The notes beneath the pieces are model-generated. The model had not been told where the DNA came from. It searched no databases and saw nothing but the letters and a program-made list of their open reading frames with translations. Shown here piece by piece: positions 8,997-15,878 of a stretch of 64,000 bases of DNA (its first letter is position 1; every line of letters begins with the position of its first letter). Both the position numbers and the translations under genes were made by a program. Source of the DNA: 1162T-S-0a-05 sp050299435 (lineage in GTDB: Bacteria > Pseudomonadota > Gammaproteobacteria > Pseudomonadales > Cellvibrionaceae); the NCBI GenBank assembly GCA_050299435.1, contig JBNKVX010000004.1:1-64000 (forward strand), read 5' to 3'.

Positions 8997-9013
8997 GTCC
9001 TATAAAATAGGAC
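8997..9013. promoter_or_regulatory. Palindrome between the RND operon and the DUF2167 gene
   Basis: GTCCTAT-AAA-ATAGGAC is a perfect inverted repeat with 7-bp arms, 21 bp upstream of the DUF2167 start at 9034 and in the intergenic region shared with the divergent adaptor gene. It could be an operator or a 5'-UTR hairpin; it embeds a TATAAAAT sequence that could also serve as a -10 element. Confidence 0.4.
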
Positions 9014-9033
9014 CGAAATTGAGGGAAATAACA

Positions 9034-9972
9034 ATGATTAATAAATTTCTATTAGCGCTGATTTTCACTTTTACTTTCAGTCAAGCCTGGTCTTTGGAAG
9101 CCGAGACCATGGAGGAATCTGAATTAGCAATGGATTCTGCTGACTTATCCGAGATGTCGGCTGAAGAACAGCAATATATGGATTGGGCAAAAGGGGTTTG
9201 GGAAACATTAGATAAACAAACTGGCACAATTCAACTTAGTGGCACAGGGGCCAGCCTGGAAGTACCCGAAACTTTCTACTATTTGAATTCCAAAGATGCC
9301 GAGACAGTGCTTGTTGATGTCTGGGGTAACCCACCAGGCCAGAATGTAATTGGCATGTTATTTCCAGCAGATCTCACACCTTTTGACCCGGAATCGTGGG
9401 CCGTTACCATCGAGTATGAGGAAGACGGTTATGTTTCTGACGATGACGCTGAAGAAATTGACTACAACGATTTACTTAAACAGATGAAGGATGATACCAA
9501 AGCGGCAAGCAAGGAACGATTGGATGCAGGTTATGAAGCAATTGAATTAGTGGGTTGGGCTGCACCCCCCTATTATGACCAGCAAGCACACAAGCTTCAC
9601 TGGGCGAAGGAAATTAAGTTTGGTGATAGTGCCGATCACACATTGAATTACAATATTCGGGTCTTGGGCAGAAAAGGCGTATTGGTGTTGAATTTCATAG
9701 CGGGAATGCATCAAAAACCACTCATCGACGAAAATCTTGAAACCGTATTGGCTTTGGCTGATTTTGATCAAGGCTCACGTTATAACGATTTTAATCCTGA
9801 AGTCGACAGAATAGCTGCTTATGGTATCGGTGCGCTTGTAGCTGGAAATGTTCTAGCAAAAACCGGCATTTTTGCGATGATTTTGGTTTTACTTAAAAAG
9901 TTTGGAGTATTTATCGTTATTGGTATCGTAGCGTTGGGGCGCACGCTTCTTGGCAAAAAGAGTAATGAGTAG
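9034..9972 (+). CDS. DUF2167 family membrane-anchored protein
   Basis: ATG 9034 is preferred over an in-frame TTG at 9019 because GAGGGA lies about 8 nt upstream. A signal peptide (LLALIFTFTFSQAWS) leads into an acidic region and then the DUF2167 body: IQLSGTGASLEVPETFYYLN, VWGNPPG, GMLFPAD, WAVTIEYEEDGYVSDDDA, VGWAAPPYYD. A hydrophobic C-terminal segment (IFAMILVLLKKFGVFIVIGIVALG) anchors the protein. DUF2167 proteins are exported membrane proteins without an established role. The last codons overlap the start of a broken MepA-like gene. Confidence 0.8.
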   Translation: MINKFLLALIFTFTFSQAWSLEAETMEESELAMDSADLSEMSAEEQQYMDWAKGVWETLDKQTGTIQLSGTGASLEVPETFYYLNSKDAETVLVDVWGNPPGQNVIGMLFPADLTPFDPESWAVTIEYEEDGYVSDDDAEEIDYNDLLKQMKDDTKAASKERLDAGYEAIELVGWAAPPYYDQQAHKLHWAKEIKFGDSADHTLNYNIRVLGRKGVLVLNFIAGMHQKPLIDENLETVLALADFDQGSRYNDFNPEVDRIAAYGIGALVAGNVLAKTGIFAMILVLLKKFGVFIVIGIVALGRTLLGKKSNE

Positions 9973-10267
9973 TTTTTCTCTTTGGTCACTTAACAGTTTT
10001 TTAATTCTCTATACGGCAATCTGTTTTGGATCTGAGGTCAATAGCCAGTGTTTTGGCACTACTTCAAGTGGCAGCTTAAAAGATGGTGTTAAGCTGCCTG
10101 CTGAAGGAAATAATTTTGTTGCTTACAGTACAACAGCGAGGATTGCCGGTCGCACTTACGTACACTCTTCGGTTCGGGATATTTTGATTGCCGCGTATAA
10201 AGCTTTGGAAAAAGAACAGCCTAGAAAAGTTTACAAGTAGGCAGAAACGGGGTTTTGCGAGAAGTAG
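9965..10267 (+). pseudogene. Truncated MepA-like (penicillin-insensitive murein endopeptidase) gene remnant
   Basis: ATG 9965 overlaps the preceding stop. The frame encodes a signal-peptide-like segment and then SQCFGTTSSGSLKDGVKLP, NFVAYSTTARIAGRTYVHSS and a helix ending KVYK before TAG at 10238. This matches, from memory of the family, the N-terminal part of a MepA-like murein endopeptidase group that continues YGETGW..GG.F..H.THQNG. Reading past the TAG gives AETGFCEK and a second stop at 10265, so a trace of the ETGW segment persists but all metal-binding residues are gone. The next gene begins on the other strand at 10274. A short functional product cannot be excluded. Confidence 0.55.
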
Positions 10268-10273
10268 TTAAGC

Positions 10274-10579
10274 TTATTTACTCAAACTTTCCAATTTTTC
10301 CCAATGTTCATTGGTCGCCTTGACTCCTTTCGCTGTGAGTTTAAGAAAGGTAATAGGCTTTTTCATTTTAAATATTTTTCTGATACTGATCAGTTTGTTT
10401 TCTTCTAGTTTGGAAAGGTGGCTTGATAGATTACCTTTTGTTAGACCAGTAATCGTCATTAAATAGGTAAAATCCGCTTCTTCACATTCAGACAACACGG
10501 TGAGTATTGCCAGCCTTGAGGGGTCGTGAATTAATCGGTCCAGATTGGCGATATTCTGAATTCGATTTTCCGCATTCAT
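10274..10579 (-). CDS. Winged-helix transcriptional regulator
   Basis: The 101-residue protein is a single winged HTH: DRLIHDPSRLAILTVLSECEEADFTYLM, recognition region TGLTKGNLSSHLSKLEENKLI, and a wing with KPITFLKLTAKGVKA. This is the ArsR/MarR-like HTH_34 pattern seen in small dimeric regulators. Its start overlaps the stop of the membrane protein gene upstream by 4 bp (ATGA), so both are made from one transcript. Three palindromic sites at that operon's promoter are candidates for its own binding sites, which would make it autoregulatory. The ligand is unknown; there is no Cys pair suggesting metal sensing. Confidence 0.75.
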   Translation of the reverse strand: MNAENRIQNIANLDRLIHDPSRLAILTVLSECEEADFTYLMTITGLTKGNLSSHLSKLEENKLISIRKIFKMKKPITFLKLTAKGVKATNEHWEKLESLSK

Positions 10580-11241
10580 TGATTTTGCACTCTTGCGCGA
10601 GCCAAGCCCAAGGCGTCCATCAAGCTACTGTGGGTTTTCACCCCCATCAATAACACCATTATCCCGGAGCAAAAGAAACATAAACCCACGAGGCGACGCA
10701 TATAGTTCAACTCATCATTGATCAGCTCAGAAAATATAATTGGCCCAGCGATGACTGCGCCGAGCTGGATTGCAAAAAACACCAGAAAATAATATTTAAA
10801 CTCCGCATGAATTCGAATAGCCAATATCCAAAGCAAGCTTATCGCTACGCCCATGGCTGAAAAGGGTAAGAGATAATTGTAATCTACTATTAATGTGCCT
10901 ATAACAAGCACCACAACAAAGAGGGTGAAGACCAGACGCTCTGTTCTCGACTTTTTATCGGCTATCACTCTTCCCACTTTTCTGTTGTACCAAAAATGTA
11001 TAGGGATAATCGCGAAAAAGCCAAGATGAGCAATGGCTGTGAGTAAGTCCCACCCAATATTGCCCGTGATGTCGAAAAGGGAGGGGTTACTCATAACACT
11101 AGGATCAAAATGTGCGAACAGTAGTTTCGCACCGAGTACGAATAATAAAATTCCCCCGGGGATAGTCATGAGCCCGCGCTTGTCTTCCTGATTGCGCGTA
11201 ATTTTTTTAATACGTTCAAGTTCGATCTTTTCACTAGCCAT
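10576..11241 (-). CDS. Six-TM membrane protein paired with a winged-helix regulator
   Basis: The start at 11241 has a strong GGAGG ribosome-binding site 7 nt upstream; an in-frame ATG at 11298 would run through the operator region and is rejected. The 221-residue protein has a charged N-terminus (MASEKIELERIKK) and about six membrane helices with few polar residues between them. I do not recognise the family. It is translationally coupled to the winged-helix gene downstream, an arrangement in which the membrane protein often senses, or is the regulated output of, the small regulator. Confidence 0.6.
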   Translation of the reverse strand: MASEKIELERIKKITRNQEDKRGLMTIPGGILLFVLGAKLLFAHFDPSVMSNPSLFDITGNIGWDLLTAIAHLGFFAIIPIHFWYNRKVGRVIADKKSRTERLVFTLFVVVLVIGTLIVDYNYLLPFSAMGVAISLLWILAIRIHAEFKYYFLVFFAIQLGAVIAGPIIFSELINDELNYMRRLVGLCFFCSGIMVLLMGVKTHSSLMDALGLARARVQNQ

Positions 11242-11257
11242 GACTTTGCCTCCGCTT

Positions 11258-11277
11258 TTTGGTTTGTATTGCAAACC
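11258..11277. promoter_or_regulatory. Operator-like palindrome (downstream copy)
   Basis: Contains GGTTTG-TATTG-CAAACC, a perfect 6-bp-arm inverted repeat. The whole 20-bp block is the exact reverse complement of 11319-11338. It lies downstream of the -10 element of the minus-strand promoter, about where transcription should begin, a position suited to repression. Confidence 0.6.
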
Positions 11278-11284
11278 TGTTTGC

Positions 11285-11313
11285 ATACTATCAACCATTT
11301 AGGTTTATGTAAA
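11285..11313 (-). promoter_or_regulatory. Sigma-70-like promoter of the membrane protein/winged-helix operon
   Basis: Read on the minus strand, TTTACA (11313-11308) is a five-of-six match to the -35 consensus. It is separated by exactly 17 bp from TAGTAT (11290-11285), a four-of-six -10 match. The -35 element lies inside the middle palindrome and the -10 element lies just before the downstream palindrome. Confidence 0.55.
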
Positions 11314-11315
11314 CT
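11301..11315. promoter_or_regulatory. Operator-like palindrome (middle, imperfect copy)
   Basis: AGGTTTATGTAAACT contains GTTTA-TG-TAAAC, a 5-bp-arm inverted repeat related to the flanking GGTTTG/CAAACC sites but with a shorter centre. It overlaps the predicted -35 hexamer. Confidence 0.45.
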
Positions 11316-11318
11316 ACT

Positions 11319-11338
11319 GGTTTGCAATACAAACCAAA
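11319..11338. promoter_or_regulatory. Operator-like palindrome (upstream copy)
   Basis: Contains GGTTTG-CAATA-CAAACC and is the exact reverse complement of 11258-11277. It sits just upstream of the -35 element of the minus-strand promoter. Two 20-bp identical sites in opposite orientation bracketing a promoter suggest cooperative or looping repression. Confidence 0.6.
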
Positions 11339-11439
11339 TATCTACCAGCCCGCGAAAAGGTGGTGCTGATAGCGGTTCCACCTTTACGGCGCCCTAAAGA
11401 AAAAGGTGTAGAAAATCGTGTCATTTTTTTGTATCGCAG

Positions 11440-11470
11440 CTTGAAATTTTACGCTTCGTTCCCAGATTAT
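11440..11470 (+). promoter_or_regulatory. Sigma-32-like heat-shock promoter
   Basis: CTTGAAA (11440-11446) is a full match to the heat-shock -35 consensus. Fourteen bases later CCCAGATTAT (11461-11470) resembles the CCCCATNT -10 element. Spacing and position, upstream of an Hsp20 gene with a thermometer-like leader, support an RpoH promoter. Confidence 0.65.
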
Positions 11471-11475
11471 TAGTA

Positions 11476-11551
11476 CGGAAGGGGGTCTTTTAAGAGCTCT
11501 TCCGCAAACAACTGTTTTTGTTTCATATTGCTTAACGGAGGATATGTTATG
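11476..11551 (+). ncRNA. ROSE-type RNA thermometer in the hsp20 5' leader
   Basis: The leader folds into at least two hairpins. The first pairs CGGAAG (11476-11481) with CTTCCG (11499-11504). The second, next to the start codon, pairs CATATT plus CT (11524-11532, with the G of TTGCT bulged) with AGGATATG (11539-11546). It thus covers the GGAGG Shine-Dalgarno at 11537-11541. The UUGCU motif with a bulged G opposite the SD is the diagnostic feature of ROSE elements in small heat-shock genes, which melt at high temperature to allow translation. Folding was done by eye. Confidence 0.65.
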
Positions 11552-12016
11552 AACGCAATTGATCTCAGCCCTCTCTACAGAAATAGCGTCGGTTTCGACC
11601 GTTTAGCCAATTTGCTGGACAACGCATTCCGCGCAGACTCTGTAACCACTGGTTATCCACCCTACAATATCGAAATGCTCGGCGAGAACCGTTATGCCAT
11701 CACCTTGGCGGTCGCCGGTTTTGATCGCAGCGAAATCGATATCAGTGTGGAACAGGGCGTTTTGTTAGTCCGCGGTAAAAAAGAAGACGAGCAGGAACGC
11801 AAATTTCTCCATCAAGGTATTGCCAACCGCGCCTTTGAACGCAAGTTCAGTTTGGCTGACCACGTTGAAGTCACTGGTGCAGAGTTAAACAACGGTTTGT
11901 TAACAGTAAGCCTGATGAAGGAAATTCCAGAGGCAATGAAACCTCGCAAAATTGAAATTCATTCGGCGACAGCGAAGGCAATCGAGCACGGCGCAAAAGA
12001 AGCTGACGCTGCCTAA
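11549..12016 (+). CDS. Small heat-shock protein, IbpA/Hsp20 family (first copy)
   Basis: ATG 11549 follows GGAGG by 7 nt; an upstream TTG frame is rejected. The 155-residue protein begins MNAIDLSPLYRNSVGFDRL, typical of IbpA. It has the alpha-crystallin domain: YNIEMLGENRYAITLAVAGF, then VEQGVLLVRGKKED, then GIANRAFERKFSLADHVEVTGAELNNGLLTVSL. Hsp20 proteins bind unfolding proteins without ATP and hand them to DnaK/ClpB. A sigma-32-like promoter and a ROSE-like leader lie directly upstream. An 8-bp stem with a 21-nt loop (12033-12069) separates it from the second copy. Confidence 0.92.
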   Translation: MNAIDLSPLYRNSVGFDRLANLLDNAFRADSVTTGYPPYNIEMLGENRYAITLAVAGFDRSEIDISVEQGVLLVRGKKEDEQERKFLHQGIANRAFERKFSLADHVEVTGAELNNGLLTVSLMKEIPEAMKPRKIEIHSATAKAIEHGAKEADAA

Positions 12017-12099
12017 AACAAGCGTTGTTAATTTGGGCTGTGGCCTGTCGTTTCCTGGTTGCAGCCCAACCTTGAATACTTTTGATAGGAGCGACGATT

Positions 12100-12651
12100 A
12101 TGAACTTACAACGAATCAAACCCTGGAATTGGTTTAAACACGAGGAGGATGTTCAAGCTACCGGCAATGTGCCTGTGAAAAAACACGATGATTTAAAAGC
12201 TGCGGGTAGAAGCATGTATGTGCCCTTGGCTAATTTCCACCGAGAAGTGGATCGCCTGTTTGACAATGTATTCAGTGGATTTCCTTCACTGTCTGGCACT
12301 TCGTCACTGATTGATGACAGCTTTTTTAAACCCCAGGTGGATATTTCGGGCAACGATAAAAGTTATGAAATTACTTTGAATGTTCCAGGACTGAAGCGAG
12401 AGGATATCAGTATAGAACTCCAAGGGGACTCTCTCCTGATTAAGGGAGAAAAACAGGAAAAGAATGAAAGTAAGGACAAGCATTACTATCGCATTGAGCG
12501 CAGTTACGGAACTTTTCAGCGCGTTTTGGCTCTACCGGAAGACGCCAATGCAAAAGAGATCAGTGCAGATTTAAAAGACGGTGTACTGTGTTTAACTGTT
12601 CCGCGTTCCACCGTAGCAAACAAAGAGGTTAAGCGCATTACTATCAACTGA
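12100..12651 (+). CDS. Small heat-shock protein, Hsp20 family (second copy)
   Basis: ATG 12100 has AGGAG upstream. The 183-residue protein has a longer N-terminal arm than the first copy. Its alpha-crystallin domain begins FKPQVDISGNDKSYEITLNVPGLKREDISIELQGDSLLIKGEK (given in part) and ends with AKEISADLKDGVLCLTVPR. It belongs to the class-A-like Hsp20 branch (GxLxxxxPK-type ending) rather than the IbpA branch, so the two neighbours are paralogues of different subfamilies and may form hetero-oligomers. No separate promoter was seen; a strong terminator follows. Confidence 0.9.
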   Translation: MNLQRIKPWNWFKHEEDVQATGNVPVKKHDDLKAAGRSMYVPLANFHREVDRLFDNVFSGFPSLSGTSSLIDDSFFKPQVDISGNDKSYEITLNVPGLKREDISIELQGDSLLIKGEKQEKNESKDKHYYRIERSYGTFQRVLALPEDANAKEISADLKDGVLCLTVPRSTVANKEVKRITIN

Positions 12652-12678
12652 TCAGCTTTTTGATTTTGATTTTCAATA

Positions 12679-12700
12679 CGGCGCGCGAGCGCCGTTTTTT
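12679..12700 (+). terminator. Intrinsic terminator after the hsp20 pair
   Basis: CGGCGC-GCGA-GCGCCG is a perfect 6-bp GC stem with a tetraloop, followed by six T residues (12695-12700). It ends 14 bp before the degQ start. Confidence 0.85.
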
Positions 12701-12714
12701 CACAGGAGTTCAAC

Positions 12715-14082
12715 ATGAATTTATACAAAAGTAAGGCGTGGATTTTGGCTCTGATGTTTGCTTTCAGTATGCAAAGCGTACACGCGACCTTGCCTTTGAC
12801 GACAGGTGATGGCCAAGTTTTACCATCGCTCGCGCCGATGCTCAAAGAAGTGAATCCCGCTGTGGTGAATATTGCCACCTATTCGACGCGGCAACAGGTT
12901 TATAACCCTTTGATGAATGATCCCTTTTTTCGCCGCTTCTTTAATATTCCCGACCAGCCGCAAAATCAACCTCAACCCAGGCGTCAACAAAGTGCCGGCT
13001 CTGGTGTGATAGTTGATGCAAAAGAAGGTTTTGTGATGACCAATTATCACGTAATCAAAGAAGCCGACGAAGTGCATGTTGCGCTGGAAGATGGAAGAAG
13101 TTTTGAAGCTGAGATTGTTGGCTCCGATCCAGATCTCGATATTGCGATATTAAAAATCGAGGGAAAAAACTTAAGCCAATTAAAACTTTCTAACTCTGAC
13201 GAATTGCTTGTGGGCGATTTTGTGGTCGCAATTGGCAATCCTTTTGGTTTGGGTCAAACCGTTACCACCGGAGTAGTTTCCGCGCTGGGACGTAGTGGCC
13301 TGGGAATCGAAGGTTTCGAGAACTTTATTCAAACTGATGCTTCTATTAACCCGGGTAATTCAGGTGGGGCCTTAGTTAATTTACGCGGTGAACTCGTTGG
13401 AATTAACACGGCTATCATTGCGCCTGCCGGGGGAAATGTGGGTATTGGATTTGCGATTCCAGCTAATATGGCGAAGGCAAGCATGGATCAAATTGTCGAA
13501 CACGGTGAAGTTCGACGTGGTCAAATAGGTGTGGGTATTCAAGATATCAATGCCGATCTTCGTGAAGCCTTTGATCTTAAAAATGGACAATCCGGCGTTC
13601 TGGTTACCCACGTGATTGAAGACTCACCCGCAGAAAAAGCGGGCGTGATGCCTGGCGATATCATTGTGGAAGTCGACGATAAACCCACGCAATCAAGTGG
13701 TCAGCTTCGCAGTGCAATCGGTGTGAAAAATATTGGCGATAAAGTCAAAGTAACGCTTTTACGCAATGAGAAAAAAATGAACTTGACCATAAAAGTCGGT
13801 GAGTCGGCAAGTTTAACAAGCAGTAACACCAGTGTTAATAAATTGCTTGAGGGTGTGCAGTTTGAGAATGTCCGCACAGGCGATGGCGTTCTGGTTGCAG
13901 CGATTGCACCCAATGCCAAGGCCGCATTTTCCGGATTGCGACCTGGCGATATTATTGTGGGCGCGAATCGTCAACGCGTAAAAGATATTAAATCGCTTAA
14001 TAAAGCGCTGGCACGCAGCAAGGATTCCATCTTGTTGCATATCAATCGCAATGGAGGCGCGCTGTATCTGGTGATTCGTTAA
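12715..14082 (+). CDS. degQ: DegQ/DegP-type periplasmic serine protease with two PDZ domains
   Basis: The 455-residue protein has a signal peptide (about 1-24). It carries the trypsin-like triad His112 (TNYHVIKEADEV), Asp142 (DPDLDIAILK) and Ser216 (NPGNSGGALVN). PDZ1 starts near residue 270 (GQIGVGIQDINADLREAF) and PDZ2 near 365 (LEGVQFENV). It degrades or holds misfolded envelope proteins. The PF/FxxFF-rich LA loop region (PLMNDPFFRRFFNIPDQPQ) is short, favouring DegQ/AlgW-like rather than DegP. AGGAG lies upstream of the start. It is separated from the hsp20 genes by a terminator, so it probably has its own promoter or depends on read-through. Confidence 0.9.
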   Translation: MNLYKSKAWILALMFAFSMQSVHATLPLTTGDGQVLPSLAPMLKEVNPAVVNIATYSTRQQVYNPLMNDPFFRRFFNIPDQPQNQPQPRRQQSAGSGVIVDAKEGFVMTNYHVIKEADEVHVALEDGRSFEAEIVGSDPDLDIAILKIEGKNLSQLKLSNSDELLVGDFVVAIGNPFGLGQTVTTGVVSALGRSGLGIEGFENFIQTDASINPGNSGGALVNLRGELVGINTAIIAPAGGNVGIGFAIPANMAKASMDQIVEHGEVRRGQIGVGIQDINADLREAFDLKNGQSGVLVTHVIEDSPAEKAGVMPGDIIVEVDDKPTQSSGQLRSAIGVKNIGDKVKVTLLRNEKKMNLTIKVGESASLTSSNTSVNKLLEGVQFENVRTGDGVLVAAIAPNAKAAFSGLRPGDIIVGANRQRVKDIKSLNKALARSKDSILLHINRNGGALYLVIR

Positions 14083-14114
14083 ATCATTAGTAACAATTTT
14101 AAAATTGCTTATGT

Positions 14115-14142
14115 GACGCTAGGTAGTTGACTATCTAGCGTC
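14115..14142. terminator. Hairpin downstream of degQ
   Basis: GACGCTAGGTAG-TTGA-CTATCTAGCGTC forms a 12-bp stem (one G-U pair) with a TTGA loop. There is no long T run, so it may act as a transcript-stabilising end or a weak terminator. Confidence 0.5.
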
Positions 14143-14304
14143 GCTTATACCCAATTCCACTTAAATTTCTTTCCATCCACACTCTTAAATCACCATTAAC
14201 CGGTGATATTTTCCATTCACCCTAAAAACTCAACAGTCTTCGTTTACTGGCTTAAAGTATTTCTGTGTTTAGCTGAAACTGCTTGTCATAAGCCGGGAGA
14301 GCAC

Positions 14305-15588
14305 ATGAACCCTATTCGCTATGATTTGAGCGCTTGCTTATTTTTCTCAATAGTCTTATCAACTTTTAGCCTGGCCGATGAAGATGACAGGCCAACTTAT
14401 GGATTGAGTTTATCCATTTACAAGAAAATTGAATTTATAGAAGAAGGCGTTTCTGATTTAGACACACAATCTCAGGAGAATCGCGACTTTAGTTCGTTAA
14501 TTGAATTTGCAGAAAAAAGTCTTGAACAATGTAAACGTTGCAACCCCTACGAACTCGCTACACTTTATCGCTATAGTGCCTGGTTGTATTACCAAGCTGA
14601 AAAATTTGAACAAAGTGAACAGCAATATCTAAATATTATTTTACTTTCACCGGAAATTCCTCTCACGTTTGAAGTGGATGCTTTACTTTCAGTGAGTAAA
14701 ATTCAATTCCAACTTGAGAAGTATAAAAGTGCAATCGAAAACCTGAATACACTTCAATCTTTAAATCACAACACTAGCGAGGTACTCGAACTGCTGGCAA
14801 ATATTGAGTATCTGATTGAGGAATACCCTGCTGCCCTGCTTCATATTAGCGAGGCCATCCAACTCGCGGCAAAGCAGGGACTGAAGCCAAAAGAAAAATG
14901 GCTACTGATGCAAAGAAATATCTATTTCTCTCGGGAAGATTTTTCTGCCTGCCTGGAAGTGCAGAGAAAACTTGTGGAGCACTACAGCAAGGATGCTCAT
15001 TGGCGAGATTTGGCAATTTTCTATGGGATAGTGGGTGATGAAAACAATCAGCTTGCCGCCTTTGATGCAAGCTGGCTGCTAAACGGACTCTATAGAGAAA
15101 GCGATATTCTTAATTTCGCCTGGCTCCTGCAAAACGCCGATTACCCCTACCGCGCAGCGCAAGTGCTTCAAAGCGGAATGGAAAAAGGCCTTATCGCCCG
15201 TAGCGCTGATAATCTGAGCCTGCAAGCCCGCGCATGGTATCTGGCGAAAGAGTACGGCCGGGCAATTGCTGCGCTTGAACAAGCACAGGGTCTAGAAGCC
15301 AACGCCAATGTCTTGAGCTTTCTGAGTGATATTTATATGGAAAAAGATTTATATCAAGAAACCATCGAAACCGCTAACAAGGCACTTGAAGTCGGTAAGC
15401 TGAAATCGCCTGGTCGACTTCTTATACAGAAAGGAATCGCTCACCTCAACCTGAAAGAGATTGATCTTGCTTTACACAGTTTTCAGCGAGCCTCTCTCTA
15501 TAAAGGGGTGCACGAAACCGCTACAAAGTGGATGAACCACGCAAAAAATGAGCAATTGCGCCTGACTCAACTCTCACTCACTTTTTAG
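14305..15588 (+). CDS. Exported tetratricopeptide-repeat protein
   Basis: ATG 14305 gives a clean signal peptide (LSACLFFSIVLSTFSLAD) with GGGAGA upstream; an in-frame ATG at 14203 is rejected. The 427-residue product is almost all alpha-helical TPR repeats, e.g. ATLYRYSAWLYYQAEKFEQSEQQY, VSKIQFQLEKYKSAIENL, RAWYLAKEYGRAIAALEQA and ARLLIQKGIAHLN-like units (given in part). TPR scaffolds of this kind often accompany TonB or envelope-assembly systems, but none is adjacent here, so the partner is unknown. Its 3' end overlaps a convergent small gene by 15 bp. Confidence 0.75.
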   Translation: MNPIRYDLSACLFFSIVLSTFSLADEDDRPTYGLSLSIYKKIEFIEEGVSDLDTQSQENRDFSSLIEFAEKSLEQCKRCNPYELATLYRYSAWLYYQAEKFEQSEQQYLNIILLSPEIPLTFEVDALLSVSKIQFQLEKYKSAIENLNTLQSLNHNTSEVLELLANIEYLIEEYPAALLHISEAIQLAAKQGLKPKEKWLLMQRNIYFSREDFSACLEVQRKLVEHYSKDAHWRDLAIFYGIVGDENNQLAAFDASWLLNGLYRESDILNFAWLLQNADYPYRAAQVLQSGMEKGLIARSADNLSLQARAWYLAKEYGRAIAALEQAQGLEANANVLSFLSDIYMEKDLYQETIETANKALEVGKLKSPGRLLIQKGIAHLNLKEIDLALHSFQRASLYKGVHETATKWMNHAKNEQLRLTQLSLTF

Positions 15589-15759
15589 TTCTCCGTCTTT
15601 CATGTCATGCCCATCTTCAGCGCTTGCTTGCAAGCGCTCTTTTTTTCTATCGATTAAGGCTTGTTGCTGCTCGTATTTTTTCTTTTCCAGTATTTTGGAC
15701 AAAATTAGACCCGTAATCACAATAACGAGGGCAACAATGAAGGCACTTATCCAATTCAT
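15574..15759 (-). CDS. Small single-TM protein
   Basis: This 61-residue frame encodes an N-terminal membrane helix (AFIVALVIVITGLILSKILE) followed by a highly charged, probably coiled-coil tail (KKKYEQQQALIDRKKERLQ). That amphipathic layout is unlikely by chance. It starts about 40 bp from the FNR box on the other strand and ends inside the convergent TPR gene. No strong ribosome-binding site was seen. Function unknown. Confidence 0.45.
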   Translation of the reverse strand: MNWISAFIVALVIVITGLILSKILEKKKYEQQQALIDRKKERLQASAEDGHDMKDGELKSE

Positions 15760-15798
15760 AACTTATGCTATCTTTTGATTCAGGAAGTACTAGTGTAA

Positions 15799-15840
15799 AT
15801 GATTCATATCAAATAAAAATCATTGTGAGACTGCTAGAAT
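15799..15840 (+). promoter_or_regulatory. FNR/Anr-activated promoter of the yip1-cco operon
   Basis: ATGAT-TCAT-ATCAA (15799-15812) matches the FNR consensus TTGAT-N4-ATCAA at nine of ten positions. A -10 element TAGAAT (15835-15840) starts 22 bp after the box, which places the box at about -41.5, the class II activator position. An FNR-type regulator gene lies about 11 kb downstream. Confidence 0.75.
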
Positions 15841-15878
15841 ATTTCTGATTTTGGCTAAATAACAAAATTGGACAAACT

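Noticed and set aside
12071..12100. Sigma-32 promoter inside the hsp20 intergenic gap (CTTGAA at 12071)
   Set aside because: Too close to the start codon and no -10 element at the right distance.
12033..12102. Second RNA thermometer before the second hsp20 copy
   Set aside because: The TTGGGCTG/CAGCCCAA stem does not cover the AGGAG site, and no UUGCU motif faces it.
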